16,588 nt of DNA from an uncultured Collinsella sp. (GCA_900547805.1 URIE01000032.1:1-16588); one strand, 5' to 3'; shown: positions 7,152-15,480, counted from the first letter of the stretch. Translations and numbers: made by a program. The notes: generated by a model not told the origin, from the letters alone.

Positions 7152-8189
7152 TTAGGCCTTATCCGACGGACCGCCAAGGCGGATGCGCGGGTCGAGGAAT
7201 GCATAGCTAATGTCGACGAGCAGGTTGATCACCATGACGACGACAACGATGAGCGTAACGCCGCCCATAACGATGGGCCAGTCACGCATGCTAATGGCGC
7301 GATAGACCTCATAGCCGATACCGGGCCAGTTAAAGACCGTCTCGGTCAGGATGGCGCCCGAAAGCATGCCGCCAAAGTCGACACCAATATAGGTAACGAC
7401 GGGGATGAGTGCATTCTTAAGCGCATGCTTGACGATGATCGCGCGATTGGAGAGACCCTTCGCCTTTGCCGTACGGATGTAATCCTGGTTCATGACGTCA
7501 AGCAGCTGCGAGCGCATAATGCGGGCAGCATAAGCGGTCGAAACCGAAGCCAGCGTAATGGTCGGAAGCACATAGTGCATCCAATCCTGATACTGAGAGC
7601 TGGAACCGCCGGCACCCGAGATCGGCATGGAGAATGCGCCGCCGGTGGCATCCTTGAGGATGACGCCAAAGAACAGCTGCAGCAACATACCGAGCCAGAA
7701 GGCCGGGACGGCAACGAGGATCGACGTGGTGAGCGTTACCAAAATATCCCAGAAGGAATAACGCTTTACCGCCGAAATGATACCCGCACCGATACCCATG
7801 ATTGCCTCGAGCACGATGGCGCACGCGGCAAGTTTGACCGTATACGGATACTTCTGGGCAAAGATTTCCGTAACCGGCAGCTTGCGCTGATACGAATTGC
7901 CCAGATCGCCATGAAGCAGGCCGTTCATGTAATACAAGTAACGGTCCACGAGCGACGTTTGAACGGGGTCGCCGTTCTCGTCAAGGATCGCGTTGCCGTC
8001 CTCGTCCGACTGGACCAGGTGATAGCGAACGCGAAGCTGAAGCTCCACCTCGGGGGACAGAGCCTTGTCTCCACCGATCAGCTTGATCGGATCTCCCGGC
8101 ACGATATTCTGGAGGGCGAACAGAATCAGCGTAACGCCCAAAAACACCGGGATGAACTGAAGCACACGTTTAACGATGTACTTACCCAT
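7152..8189 (-). CDS. oppB: Oligopeptide ABC transporter permease OppB
   Basis: Inner-membrane permease, 345 residues. The start MGKYIVKRVLQFIPVFLGVT is typical of OppB/DppB, with TM1 about 8-28 and then the periplasmic-type motif NIVPGDP. Further TM segments are near 118-140, 148-175, 205-222, 262-282 and 308-330. The EAA docking loop is QDYIRTAKAKGL at 235-246, continuing to about 259. The extracellular loop has an acidic insertion (about 60-78) rich in Asp, Glu, Asn and Gly. Ribosome site AGGGGAG sits just upstream of the ATG. The gene lies 156 nt after oppA, a gap that holds a strong hairpin. Confidence 0.93.
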   Translation of the reverse strand: MGKYIVKRVLQFIPVFLGVTLILFALQNIVPGDPIKLIGGDKALSPEVELQLRVRYHLVQSDEDGNAILDENGDPVQTSLVDRYLYYMNGLLHGDLGNSYQRKLPVTEIFAQKYPYTVKLAACAIVLEAIMGIGAGIISAVKRYSFWDILVTLTTSILVAVPAFWLGMLLQLFFGVILKDATGGAFSMPISGAGGSSSQYQDWMHYVLPTITLASVSTAYAARIMRSQLLDVMNQDYIRTAKAKGLSNRAIIVKHALKNALIPVVTYIGVDFGGMLSGAILTETVFNWPGIGYEVYRAISMRDWPIVMGGVTLIVVVVMVINLLVDISYAFLDPRIRLGGPSDKA

Positions 8190-8219
8190 ACCACTCCCCT
8201 ATCTAGGGATTAACCTAAA

Positions 8220-8249
8220 TGGGATGCCGATCGCCAGACCGGCATCCCA
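8220..8249 (-). promoter_or_regulatory. Hairpin between oppA and oppB
   Basis: TGGGATGCCG (8220-8229) pairs perfectly with CGGCATCCCA (8240-8249) around a 10-nt loop. On the transcribed strand only TTT follows, so it is at most a weak terminator. In binding-protein operons such hairpins commonly protect the upstream message and lower expression of the permease genes; that role is inferred here. Confidence 0.5.
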
Positions 8250-8345
8250 AAATTACCATCAGCCAGTTTACCCCAGGTTAGGGAGAACTGTATGTTTCCC
8301 ATGAGGTCTACGTAAATACTTGACCCTCACGGAAGCTGCAAACTC

Positions 8346-10022
8346 TTAGGCGAGCTCAGCGGTACCCAGCTCGGCATGCTTCTGCGGATCGACATAGAGG
8401 TGCTTGATGCGATCGGAGCCGACGATGGTGTGCGTGTAGAACATCACCGGGATGACCGGGCAGTCGGCAGCGACCATTGCATCGGCCTCCTGCATCTTAG
8501 CGACGCGCTCCTCGTCGTCAACAATAGTACGAGCCTCGTCGACCTTGGCGTCGAACTCGGGGTTGCTGTAACCAGAGCGGTTGTCGCCACCGAGGGAGTC
8601 GGAGTGGAACAGCGGATACAGGAAGTTGTCCATGATCGGGTAGTCGGCAATCCAACCCAGACGACCGAACTGATAGTTAAAGTTCTGATACTGCTCGAGC
8701 AGGGCAGACCACTCGGGGGTATCGGAGACAGCGGTAACGCCAACCTTGGCGAGGTCGCCGATGATGGACTCCATGATCTCCTTGTGACCGCCGTCCTGGT
8801 TGTAGGAAAGGGTCACGCTAATGCCACGATCCCCGTTAGCGCCAGCGGGAGCAACCTTGTCGAGGTACTCGTTAGCCTTGTCGACATCGTAGGCGCAGAA
8901 CTCCCATGCGCCCTCCTTGTAGCCATCGATGCCCGGAGGAACAATGCCGTCGGCAGGGGTACGGGTACCCTTGAAGATGGTCTTGCAGATGGCCTCACGG
9001 TTGATGGCCAGGGAGATGCCCCTACGCAGGTCGGCGTTGTTGAACGGCTCGGCCGTGGTGTTGCAGGTCAGATAGTACGTGGAAGGCTCGGCGCCGAGCA
9101 GCATGCGCTCGCCGTCACCCATGGTGTAGCCGTCCTTGGACACGCCGCGATCCTTCTTGGCGGCATCGATCTGAGCAACGGGAACGTCGCAGACATCGAG
9201 GTTACCGGCCTGGAACTCCTTGTAAGCGGTCTCCATGTCCTTGATGACCTGGAAGTGAATGCCGTCGATCTTGGCCTTGTCGCCATAGTAATCGTCGAAC
9301 TTCTTGAGGTTGATCTCTTGACCATCCTCCCACTTGCCGTCCATCATGAACGGGCCGTTACCGACCGGTGCAAGATAGAAGCTCTTGACATCGGACTCGG
9401 CGCACTCGGGAACCGGGGCCAGAGCCGGGTGAGAGGCGACGAAGGGGAAGTCGGCGTAAGCGGAAGACAGCTTGACGACGAGGGTCTCATCGTCGGGGCA
9501 AGTAACACCGCTGAGCTCGGTAGCGTTACCGGCAAGCAGGTCGTCATAGCCCTCGACCATAGAAAGGTGATAGGAGACCTCGGAAGGGCCGTACTCGGTA
9601 GCGATGGCCGACTTGGTGTTGACCAGACGCTCCCAACCGAGCTTGAAGGACTTGGAGGTAACGTCGTCACCGTTGTGGAACTTGGCCTTCTTGATCTTGA
9701 AGGTGAACTCGGTGGCGTCCTCGTTGGCCTCAAAGGACTCGCAAGCCAGCGGAACGATCTCGCCCTTCTCGGCGTCATAAGAGGTCAGAGCATCAAAGAG
9801 CTGGTACTCGACCTGAGTGCCCTGGTCCTCCTGGACGTTATAGGGGTCGATGCAGACCGGGTTGTTGATGTAGAAGTTCAGCGTCGAACCGGACTCAGAA
9901 CCGGAAGCGTCGCCGCCCTTCTTGCCGCATGCGGCAAGAAAAGCCATGGAGCTCGCAGCAAGGGTACCGCCGACAAAGGCGCGACGACCCATAACGGGCT
10001 GGTGGAACATAGAATCAGCCAT
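8346..10022 (-). CDS. oppA: Oligopeptide-binding lipoprotein OppA (SBP family 5)
   Basis: Extracytoplasmic, membrane-anchored substrate receptor of the opp importer, 558 residues. ATG at 10022 is chosen because AAGGAGG lies 5 nt upstream; open frame upstream to 10169 crosses the predicted promoter and is not coding. The signal peptide has a twin-arginine-like motif GRRAFVGG (R13, R14), a hydrophobic stretch, and lipobox LAAC with acceptor C32. A Gly/Ser-rich linker follows. The mature part matches SBP_bac_5: an N-terminal DPYNV and FDALTSYD segment, KFHNGDDVTS, WERL, LRRGISLAINREAI in the central lobe, and a C-terminal lobe with GRLGWIADYPIMDNFL. First gene of oppABCDF, with promoter at 10119-10147 and a leader of about 90 nt. 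Peptide preference cannot be told from sequence. Confidence 0.93.
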   Translation of the reverse strand: MADSMFHQPVMGRRAFVGGTLAASSMAFLAACGKKGGDASGSESGSTLNFYINNPVCIDPYNVQEDQGTQVEYQLFDALTSYDAEKGEIVPLACESFEANEDATEFTFKIKKAKFHNGDDVTSKSFKLGWERLVNTKSAIATEYGPSEVSYHLSMVEGYDDLLAGNATELSGVTCPDDETLVVKLSSAYADFPFVASHPALAPVPECAESDVKSFYLAPVGNGPFMMDGKWEDGQEINLKKFDDYYGDKAKIDGIHFQVIKDMETAYKEFQAGNLDVCDVPVAQIDAAKKDRGVSKDGYTMGDGERMLLGAEPSTYYLTCNTTAEPFNNADLRRGISLAINREAICKTIFKGTRTPADGIVPPGIDGYKEGAWEFCAYDVDKANEYLDKVAPAGANGDRGISVTLSYNQDGGHKEIMESIIGDLAKVGVTAVSDTPEWSALLEQYQNFNYQFGRLGWIADYPIMDNFLYPLFHSDSLGGDNRSGYSNPEFDAKVDEARTIVDDEERVAKMQEADAMVAADCPVIPVMFYTHTIVGSDRIKHLYVDPQKHAELGTAELA

Positions 10023-10100
10023 GCCATCCTCCTTATGAGATAGGACAAAGTAAGTTCGGTCGGGCAACGTCAAGACAGCCCAATCGAACCATTCAAACGC

Positions 10101-10135
10101 GGTCCGCCGTTTTGGCTGGTTATACAAAGCGGACC
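10101..10135. promoter_or_regulatory. Inverted repeat around oppA -10 box
   Basis: GGTCCGC (10101-10107) and GCGGACC (10129-10135) form a 7-bp inverted repeat with 21 nt between arms. One arm lies in the -35/-10 spacer and the other just past the expected transcription start. This placement would suit a repressor operator or a leader structure, but no regulator is encoded nearby. Confidence 0.35.
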
Positions 10136-10147
10136 AACGTATTGCAA
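10119..10147 (-). promoter_or_regulatory. Promoter of the opp operon
   Basis: On the minus strand TTGCAA (10147-10142) and TATAAC (10124-10119) are separated by exactly 17 nt. Transcription would start near 10112, about 90 nt before the oppA ATG. The secG terminator lies upstream at 10258-10287, so opp needs its own promoter. Confidence 0.65.
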
Positions 10148-10257
10148 TACAGTAGCGCATTTTATGCACGATTTGGGGCTAATTCCGGTTAACGGTCGAG
10201 ATTTTCTTTAGTTGGGCGAAGTATATGAGGATATTTTGACTCTGTTACAAATATGTA

Positions 10258-10287
10258 AACAAAAAGGGTCCCGCACTTGCGGGACCC
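10258..10287 (-). terminator. Rho-independent terminator of secG
   Basis: GGGTCCCGC (10266-10274) pairs perfectly with GCGGGACCC (10279-10287). On the minus strand TTTTTGTTT follows. On the plus strand TTTT follows too, so it could work in both directions, though no plus-strand gene is near. Confidence 0.9.
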
Positions 10288-10313
10288 TTTTCAAGTATTT
10301 ATGCGGCTCGTGA

Positions 10314-10568
10314 TTAGTAGCCCACGATGCCCTGCGGGAAGAAGAACATGCACAGCACGACGCACACGGCAAACACGACAGCCATGATAACGGTCAGGCG
10401 GTCAAGGTTCTGCTCCATAACGCCCGTGGCAGAGCTGGAGTTATACAGCGAGCTGGCAATCATATCCGAAACGCCGGTACCCTTACCGGAATGCATCAGG
10501 ACGAGAATCGTCAGCGCCACGGCAGAAACAGCCCAAACGACAAACAGAAGAATCTGGAACGGACCCAT
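10314..10568 (-). CDS. secG: Preprotein translocase subunit SecG
   Basis: Small membrane subunit of the SecYEG channel, 84 residues, usual length. Two transmembrane helices (about 6-26 and 57-78) flank a loop with HSGKGTGVSD and NSSSATGVMEQNLDRLT, the characteristic SecG glycine-rich and NLDRLT segments. Start ATG has AAGGAG 9 nt upstream. In many Actinobacteria secG follows tpi; here gpmI and a strong terminator lie between tpiA and secG, so it probably has a separate promoter in 10569-10672. An extended -10-like TGGTACAGT is present there (10605-10613) but no good -35. It ends in its own terminator. Confidence 0.93.
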   Translation of the reverse strand: MGPFQILLFVVWAVSAVALTILVLMHSGKGTGVSDMIASSLYNSSSATGVMEQNLDRLTVIMAVVFAVCVVLCMFFFPQGIVGY

Positions 10569-10672
10569 AGATAAGCTCCTTAATAGAACAGTTCAAACTC
10601 CAGTACTGTACCACAATCCCCCGCTCTCCCCTACCTGCCACTCAAGGACGGGGTGGAAATGGCAGAAATACC

Positions 10673-10707
10673 AAAAAGGGGGTTGTCCGGTTGTGGACAA
10701 CCCCCTT
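10673..10707 (-). terminator. Rho-independent terminator after gpmI
   Basis: AAGGGGGTTGTCC (10676-10688) pairs with GGACAACCCCCTT (10695-10707) around a 6-nt loop. On the minus strand TTTTT follows. It closes the pgk-tpiA-gpmI transcript 23 nt after the gpmI stop codon. Confidence 0.92.
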
Positions 10708-10729
10708 GCTAGAAAACGGTATTTGTTTT

Positions 10730-12286
10730 CTAATAGGCCTCGGTAGCGAGCACGCGGCCCGTCATCTCGGCGGAAGGCTCAATACCAGCCATGGTGAGCA
10801 TGGTCGGAGCGATATCGGAAAGACGGCCGTCCTCGATACCGGTGAGCTTGGCCTTCTCATCAACGATGATGAACGGCACGCGGTTGGTGGTGTGAGCCGT
10901 AAACGGATGCTTGGAACCGTCGGAAGCAACGTCAAACATGTGATCGGCGTTGCCGTGGTCGGCGGTAATCAGTGCAAAGCCGCCCTTGGCGAGAATCGCC
11001 GGGACAACCTTGGACAGGGCATCGTCAACAGCCTCAACGGCCTTAACGGCAGCGTCGAAGACACCGGTGTGACCAACCATGTCGCAGTTCGCGAAGTTCA
11101 CGATGTAGAAATCAGCGCGATCCTCGTTAATAGCGGCGACGAGCTTCTCGGTAACCTCGGGAGCGCTCATCTCAGGCTGCAGATCGTAGGTAGCGACCTT
11201 GGGGGAAGCGACGAGCACGCGCTCCTCGCCCTCCTTGGGCTCCTCGATGCCGCCGTTGAGGAAGAACGTCACGTGGGCGTACTTCTCGGTCTCGGCGGTG
11301 TGCAGCTGCTTCAGGCCGTTGGCGGCGATAACGTCGGCCAGGACGTTCTCGGGGAACGTCTTGGGGAAGGCGACCTCGACGTCAAACGTCGGATCGTACT
11401 CGGTCATCGTCACAAAGTGCGAAAGCTTGATCTGCTCGCGCTCAAAGCCGTCGAACTCCTTGTCCGTGAACACGCGGGTCATCTGACGAGCGCGGTCGGG
11501 ACGGAAGTTGAAGAAGATGGCCGCGTCGCCCTCGTGGATGCCCTCGTTGTGGGCAGCGAAGGGCTCGACGAACTCGTCGCCGCGCGGATCCTTCTCGTAG
11601 TAGGCCTTGATACCGGCAACAGGGTCGACATCGGCATCGGACGCGTTGACCATGACGTCGTAGGCGCGCTGGATGCGCTCCCAACGATTATCGCGGTCCA
11701 TGGCCCAATAACGGCCCGAGACGGTGGCAACGCGAGCGTCGCAACCAGTCTCCTCGGAGATCTTAGCCAGGAAGGCGCAGAACTCACTCATGTAACCGGC
11801 GCCGGACTGCGGGTCGACGTCGCGGCCATCCATGAAGGCGTGGACGCGAACGGTCTTGACACCGTGCTCGGCAGCCATCTTGACCAGAGCCTCGACGTGG
11901 TTCATGTGGGAGTGAACGCCGCCAGGGCTCATAAGGCCCATGAGGTGAAGAGTCTTGCCGTCAGCCTTGACGTCGTCCATAGCCTTGACGAAAACCTCGT
12001 TCTTGGCGATGGAGCCGTCCTTGATGGCATTGTTGATGCGCGAAAGCTCCTGGAACACGATGCGGCCGGCACCGATGTTGAGGTGGCCCACCTCGGAGTT
12101 ACCCATCTGGCCATCGGGAAGACCCACGTCCTCGCCCGAAGCGCCGAGCGTGGTGTGGGGGTACTTCTCATACAGGCTGTCAAGGAAGGGCGTCTTGGCA
12201 GCGGCGACGGCGTTCTCGCCATCGGCCGGAGCCAGGCCGCAGCCGTCCATGATAATCAGGAGCGCAGGAAGATGACGCTGTGCCAT
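10730..12286 (-). CDS. gpmI: 2,3-bisphosphoglycerate-independent phosphoglycerate mutase
   Basis: Cytoplasmic glycolytic enzyme converting 3-phosphoglycerate to 2-phosphoglycerate; 518 residues, usual for the two-domain alkaline-phosphatase-superfamily enzyme with two divalent metals. Visible active-site parts: metal ligand D14 in IIMDGCG, catalytic Ser64 in GNSEVGH, H125 in GGVHSH, DGRD around 153-156, R261xxR in FRPDRARQ, DMVGHTG at 402-408, and DHGNAD at 443-448. Start ATG is 5 nt after the tpiA stop, with the AGGA ribosome site overlapping that stop codon, so translation is likely coupled. Its insertion between tpiA and secG makes this an operon covering three successive triose steps. Confidence 0.95.
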   Translation of the reverse strand: MAQRHLPALLIIMDGCGLAPADGENAVAAAKTPFLDSLYEKYPHTTLGASGEDVGLPDGQMGNSEVGHLNIGAGRIVFQELSRINNAIKDGSIAKNEVFVKAMDDVKADGKTLHLMGLMSPGGVHSHMNHVEALVKMAAEHGVKTVRVHAFMDGRDVDPQSGAGYMSEFCAFLAKISEETGCDARVATVSGRYWAMDRDNRWERIQRAYDVMVNASDADVDPVAGIKAYYEKDPRGDEFVEPFAAHNEGIHEGDAAIFFNFRPDRARQMTRVFTDKEFDGFEREQIKLSHFVTMTEYDPTFDVEVAFPKTFPENVLADVIAANGLKQLHTAETEKYAHVTFFLNGGIEEPKEGEERVLVASPKVATYDLQPEMSAPEVTEKLVAAINEDRADFYIVNFANCDMVGHTGVFDAAVKAVEAVDDALSKVVPAILAKGGFALITADHGNADHMFDVASDGSKHPFTAHTTNRVPFIIVDEKAKLTGIEDGRLSDIAPTMLTMAGIEPSAEMTGRVLATEAY

Positions 12287-12291
12287 ATGTC

Positions 12292-13059
12292 CTACTCGCC
12301 TGCCTTGACGACCATAGAAGCGAAGTCGGCAGCCTTGAGCGAAGCGCCGCCCACAAGGGCGCCGTCAACGTCGGGCTTGGCGACGAGCTCGGCAATGTTG
12401 CCGGGCTTGGCAGAGCCACCATAGAGAACGCGGATGCCGTTAGCGAGCTCCTCGCCGAACATCTCCTTGAGGGTCTCACGGATAGCGCCGCAGACCTCCT
12501 GAGCGTCCTCGGCGGTAGCGGTCTTGCCGGTGCCGATGGCCCAGATGGGCTCGTAGGCGACAACGACCTGCTTGGGGCAGGTGATCTCAAGACCAGCAAG
12601 GCCAGCCTTGACCTGGTTCACGACGTGCTCGACATAGGTGCCAGCCTCGCGGACCTCGAGGGACTCGCCGCAGCAGAAGACGGGAACAAGACCGGCGGCA
12701 ACGAGGGCCTTGGCCTTCTTGTTCTGATCCTCATCGGTCTCGTGGAAGTAATCACGACGCTCGGAGTGACCGATGATGCAGTAGGTGCAGCCAGCGGACT
12801 TGAGCATGTCGCAAGAGGACTCACCGGTGAAGGCACCCTTGGCCTCCCAGTACACGTTCTGTGCACCGAGGGCGATGGGGGCAGCCTGAATGCGGTCATG
12901 AACCGTGGTGATGTCGATGGTCGGAGGGCAGACGAGCACCTCGACGCCAGCCGGAACCTCGGGCAGAGCCTGAGCCAGCTCGTCGGCGAGCTTGGCGGCC
13001 TCGGCGACGTCGTTGTTCATCTTCCAGTTACCAGCGATAAGAAGGGTGCGATTAGGCAT
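12292..13059 (-). CDS. tpiA: Triosephosphate isomerase
   Basis: Cytoplasmic TIM-barrel enzyme interconverting dihydroxyacetone phosphate and glyceraldehyde-3-phosphate. 255 residues from the ATG at 13059. Catalytic residues are present: N11 and K13 in GNWKMN, H98 in IIGHSE, E170 in VVAYEPIWAIGTG (170 followed by flexible loop 6), and phosphate-binding GGS 214-216 and GG 237-238. This start overlaps the pgk stop by 8 nt, with GGAGG about 9 nt upstream inside pgk. The open frame extends further upstream but that part lies inside pgk and does not resemble TIM. Confidence 0.96.
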   Translation of the reverse strand: MPNRTLLIAGNWKMNNDVAEAAKLADELAQALPEVPAGVEVLVCPPTIDITTVHDRIQAAPIALGAQNVYWEAKGAFTGESSCDMLKSAGCTYCIIGHSERRDYFHETDEDQNKKAKALVAAGLVPVFCCGESLEVREAGTYVEHVVNQVKAGLAGLEITCPKQVVVAYEPIWAIGTGKTATAEDAQEVCGAIRETLKEMFGEELANGIRVLYGGSAKPGNIAELVAKPDVDGALVGGASLKAADFASMVVKAGE

Positions 13060-14242
13060 CGAGAAGCGCCTCCACTCCGGGCAGGGCCTTACCCTCGACG
13101 AGCTCCATGGAAGCGCCACCACCGGTGGAGATCCAGCTCATCTTGTCGGCCAGGTTGAACTTGTTGACAGCTGCGACAGAGTCGCCACCGCCGATGATCG
13201 AGGTGCAGTCGGCCTCGGCGACAGCCTCGGCGATAGCCTGGGTGCCGTGAGCGAAGTTGTCGAACTCGAAGACGCCCATGGGGCCATTCCAGAACACGGT
13301 CTTGGCGCCCTTGACAGCCTCGGCGTAGAGCTCCTCGGTCTTAGGACCGATGTCCATGCCCTCACGATCGTCGGGGATAGCGTCGGAAGCGACAACCTCG
13401 GGGACAGCGTCCTCGCCAAAGTGATCGGCAACGCGGTTGTCGATGGGGAGCAGGATCTTGACGCCCTTCTCCTCGGCCTTCTTGAGCATCTCGCCAGCGC
13501 GCTCGACCCAGTCCTCTTCCTTGAGGGACTGACCGACGGACAGGCCCTGAGCCAGGAAGAAGGTGTAGGCCATGCCGCCACCGATGATCAGGGTGTCAGC
13601 GGAGTCGATGAGGTGATCGAGAACGCCGATCTTGGAGGAAACCTTGGAACCGCCGACGATGGCGACGAAGGGACGCTCGGGCTCGGCGAAGATGCCGGTC
13701 AGCGTGTCGACCTCCTTCTCGAGCAGGAAGCCTGCGACTGCGGGCAGGTATGCGGCGGGGCCCACGACGGAACCCTGAGCACGGTGAGCGGTGCCGAAGG
13801 CATCGAGAACGAAGACGTCACCATAGGAAGCGAGCTTCTTGGCGATCTCGGGATCGTTCTTCTTCTCACGCTTGTCGAAACGGACGTTCTCGAGAACGAG
13901 AACCTTGCCCGGCTCGACGGCAGCGACAGCCTCGGCAGCCTTCTCGCCGTAAGTGTCAGCGACAAAGGCAACGTCGAGACCAGAGAGCTCGGCGAGCTTC
14001 TTGGCGACGGGCTCGAGGGACAGCTCGGGCTGGAAGCCGGTGCCATCGGGACGGCCGAGGTGGCTCATGAGGATGACGCGAGCGTTGTGCTCAACGAGAT
14101 AGTTGATGGTGGGCAGGGCAGCCTTGATACGGGTGGTGTCGCCAACGACGCCATCCTTGATAGGCACGTTGAAGTCAACGCGGACGAGAACGCGCTTGCC
14201 GTCGACATCGATGTCGCGAACGGTCTTCTTGGTAAAGGCCAT
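13052..14242 (-). CDS. pgk: Phosphoglycerate kinase
   Basis: Cytoplasmic ATP-generating step from 1,3-bisphosphoglycerate to 3-phosphoglycerate. 396 residues from the ATG at 14242, usual length. N-domain substrate motifs RVDFNVP (21-27) and HLGRP (61-65), basic-patch DAFGTAHR (147-154), hinge/nucleotide region VGGSKVSSKI (196-205), GGGMAYTF (221-228), NGPMGVFE and the C-terminal GGGDSVAAV are all visible. The start is supported by homology (MAFTKKTVRD); the ribosome site GAAAGG lies about 11 nt upstream, a little far. The leader from the gap terminator is only about 56 nt and contains a 7-bp hairpin at 14266-14288. First gene of pgk-tpiA-gpmI. Confidence 0.96.
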   Translation of the reverse strand: MAFTKKTVRDIDVDGKRVLVRVDFNVPIKDGVVGDTTRIKAALPTINYLVEHNARVILMSHLGRPDGTGFQPELSLEPVAKKLAELSGLDVAFVADTYGEKAAEAVAAVEPGKVLVLENVRFDKREKKNDPEIAKKLASYGDVFVLDAFGTAHRAQGSVVGPAAYLPAVAGFLLEKEVDTLTGIFAEPERPFVAIVGGSKVSSKIGVLDHLIDSADTLIIGGGMAYTFFLAQGLSVGQSLKEEDWVERAGEMLKKAEEKGVKILLPIDNRVADHFGEDAVPEVVASDAIPDDREGMDIGPKTEELYAEAVKGAKTVFWNGPMGVFEFDNFAHGTQAIAEAVAEADCTSIIGGGDSVAAVNKFNLADKMSWISTGGGASMELVEGKALPGVEALLDA

Positions 14243-14265
14243 GTTTGCTTCTACCTTTCGTACGT

Positions 14266-14288
14266 GTCTGCCTCCCATTACGGCAGAC
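14266..14288 (-). promoter_or_regulatory. Hairpin in pgk leader
   Basis: GTCTGCC (14266-14272) pairs with GGCAGAC (14282-14288) around a 9-nt loop, in the short gap between the gap terminator and the pgk ribosome site. It may stabilise a processed 5' end of pgk mRNA; function is not shown by sequence. Confidence 0.45.
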
Positions 14289-14298
14289 GATTTCTTAT

Positions 14299-14345
14299 AA
14301 AAAGGGCGCGACCCTAGGGTGTAAGCCCTATAAGGCCGCGCCCTT
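14299..14345 (-). terminator. Terminator after gap, with inner hairpin
   Basis: AAGGGCGCG (14302-14310) pairs with CGCGCCCTT (14337-14345); on the minus strand TTTTTATAA follows. The 26-nt loop itself contains a smaller stem (14315-14320 with 14325-14330, loop GTAA). It lies 38 nt after the gap stop and would reduce read-through into pgk. Confidence 0.85.
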
Positions 14346-14382
14346 CTTTAGACGCTCAACGAGCTATTCGCTAAAAGCTAAA

Positions 14383-15408
14383 TTAAGCAACGAACTTCTC
14401 GAAGTACTTGATGGTGCGGACCATCTGAGAGGTGTAAGAGTTCTCGTTGTCGTACCAAGAGGTGACCTGAACGAGGGTCTGGCCGTTGCCGAGGTCAGAG
14501 CACATGGTCTGAGTGGCGTCGAAGATGGAGCCGTGGGTCTCGCCGATGATGTCGGTGGAGACGATGTCGTCCTCGTTGTAACCGAAGGTCTCGGAGATGG
14601 TGGCAGCGTAGGCCTTCATAGCGGCGTTGACCTCGTCGACGGTGACCTTCTTGTCAACGACAGCGTAGAGGTTGGTGATGGAGCCGGTCGGCGTCGGGAC
14701 GCGCTGGGCGGCACCGATGAGCTTACCGTTGAGCTCGGGAAGAACCAGGCCGATAGCCTTGGCAGCACCGGTGGTGTTGGGGACGATGTTAACGGCGCAG
14801 GCGCGGCTACGACGCTTGTTGCCCTTGCGCTGCGGGCCGTCGAGCGGCATCTGGTCGCCAGTCCAGGCGTGAATGGTGGTCATGATGCCGGACACGATGG
14901 GAGCGAAGTCGTTCAGACCCTTGGCCATCGGGGCGAGGCAGTTGGTGGTGCAGGAAGCAGCGGAGATGATGTTGTCCTCAGCGGTCAGCGTCTCATGGTT
15001 GACGTTGTACACGATGGTGGGCAGATCGCTGCCAGCCGGAGCGGAGATGACGACCTTCTTGGCGCCAGCGTTGATGTGGGCCTGAGCCTTAGCCTTGCTG
15101 GTGTAGAAGCCGGTGCACTCGAGAACGACGTCGACGTCGAGGTCGCCCCAAGGCAGGTTGTTGGCGTCGGCCTCCTTGTAGATCTTGATCTCCTTGCCGT
15201 CAACGGTGATGGAATCCTCGCCAGCAACGACCTCGTGATCGCGAGCATAGTTGCCCTGCGTGGAGTCGTACTTCAGCAGGTAAGCGAGCATATCGGGAGA
15301 GGTGAGGTCGTTGATAGCGACGATCTCGGAGCCCTCATGACCGAACATCTGACGGAAGGCCAGACGACCGATGCGACCGAAGCCGTTAATAGCAACCTTT
15401 ACTGCCAT
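14383..15408 (-). CDS. gap: Glyceraldehyde-3-phosphate dehydrogenase, NAD-type
   Basis: Cytoplasmic glycolytic enzyme oxidising and phosphorylating glyceraldehyde-3-phosphate; 341 residues. Rossmann motif INGFGRIGR at 7-15; D34 in AINDL indicates NAD preference. Catalytic C153 in SAASCTTNCLAP, H180 in MTTIHAWTG, substrate-phosphate binding region NIVPNTTGAAKA (207-218), and C-terminal SWYDNE. The S-loop reads DGPQRKGNKRRSRA, a form with a basic cluster common in some anaerobic Gram-positives. Start ATG at 15408 is supported by AAAGGAGA 4 nt upstream and by the family N-terminus; the open frame continuing upstream is leader. Stands alone between whiA and its own terminator, followed by pgk. 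Confidence 0.96.
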   Translation of the reverse strand: MAVKVAINGFGRIGRLAFRQMFGHEGSEIVAINDLTSPDMLAYLLKYDSTQGNYARDHEVVAGEDSITVDGKEIKIYKEADANNLPWGDLDVDVVLECTGFYTSKAKAQAHINAGAKKVVISAPAGSDLPTIVYNVNHETLTAEDNIISAASCTTNCLAPMAKGLNDFAPIVSGIMTTIHAWTGDQMPLDGPQRKGNKRRSRACAVNIVPNTTGAAKAIGLVLPELNGKLIGAAQRVPTPTGSITNLYAVVDKKVTVDEVNAAMKAYAATISETFGYNEDDIVSTDIIGETHGSIFDATQTMCSDLGNGQTLVQVTSWYDNENSYTSQMVRTIKYFEKFVA

Positions 15409-15480
15409 TGTGTCTCCTTTCGTAAGGCCCCCGCAAGCTACAGCGCCCACCGTTGAGGCCCACAAACTAACCACTCGCCT

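Noticed and set aside
8376..15456. Very long plus-strand open frames opposite oppA, gpmI, tpiA, pgk and gap (up to about 577 codons)
   Set aside because: They are antisense to clearly identified conserved genes, match no family I recognise, and are explained by GC-biased codon use that rarely leaves stop codons on the other strand.
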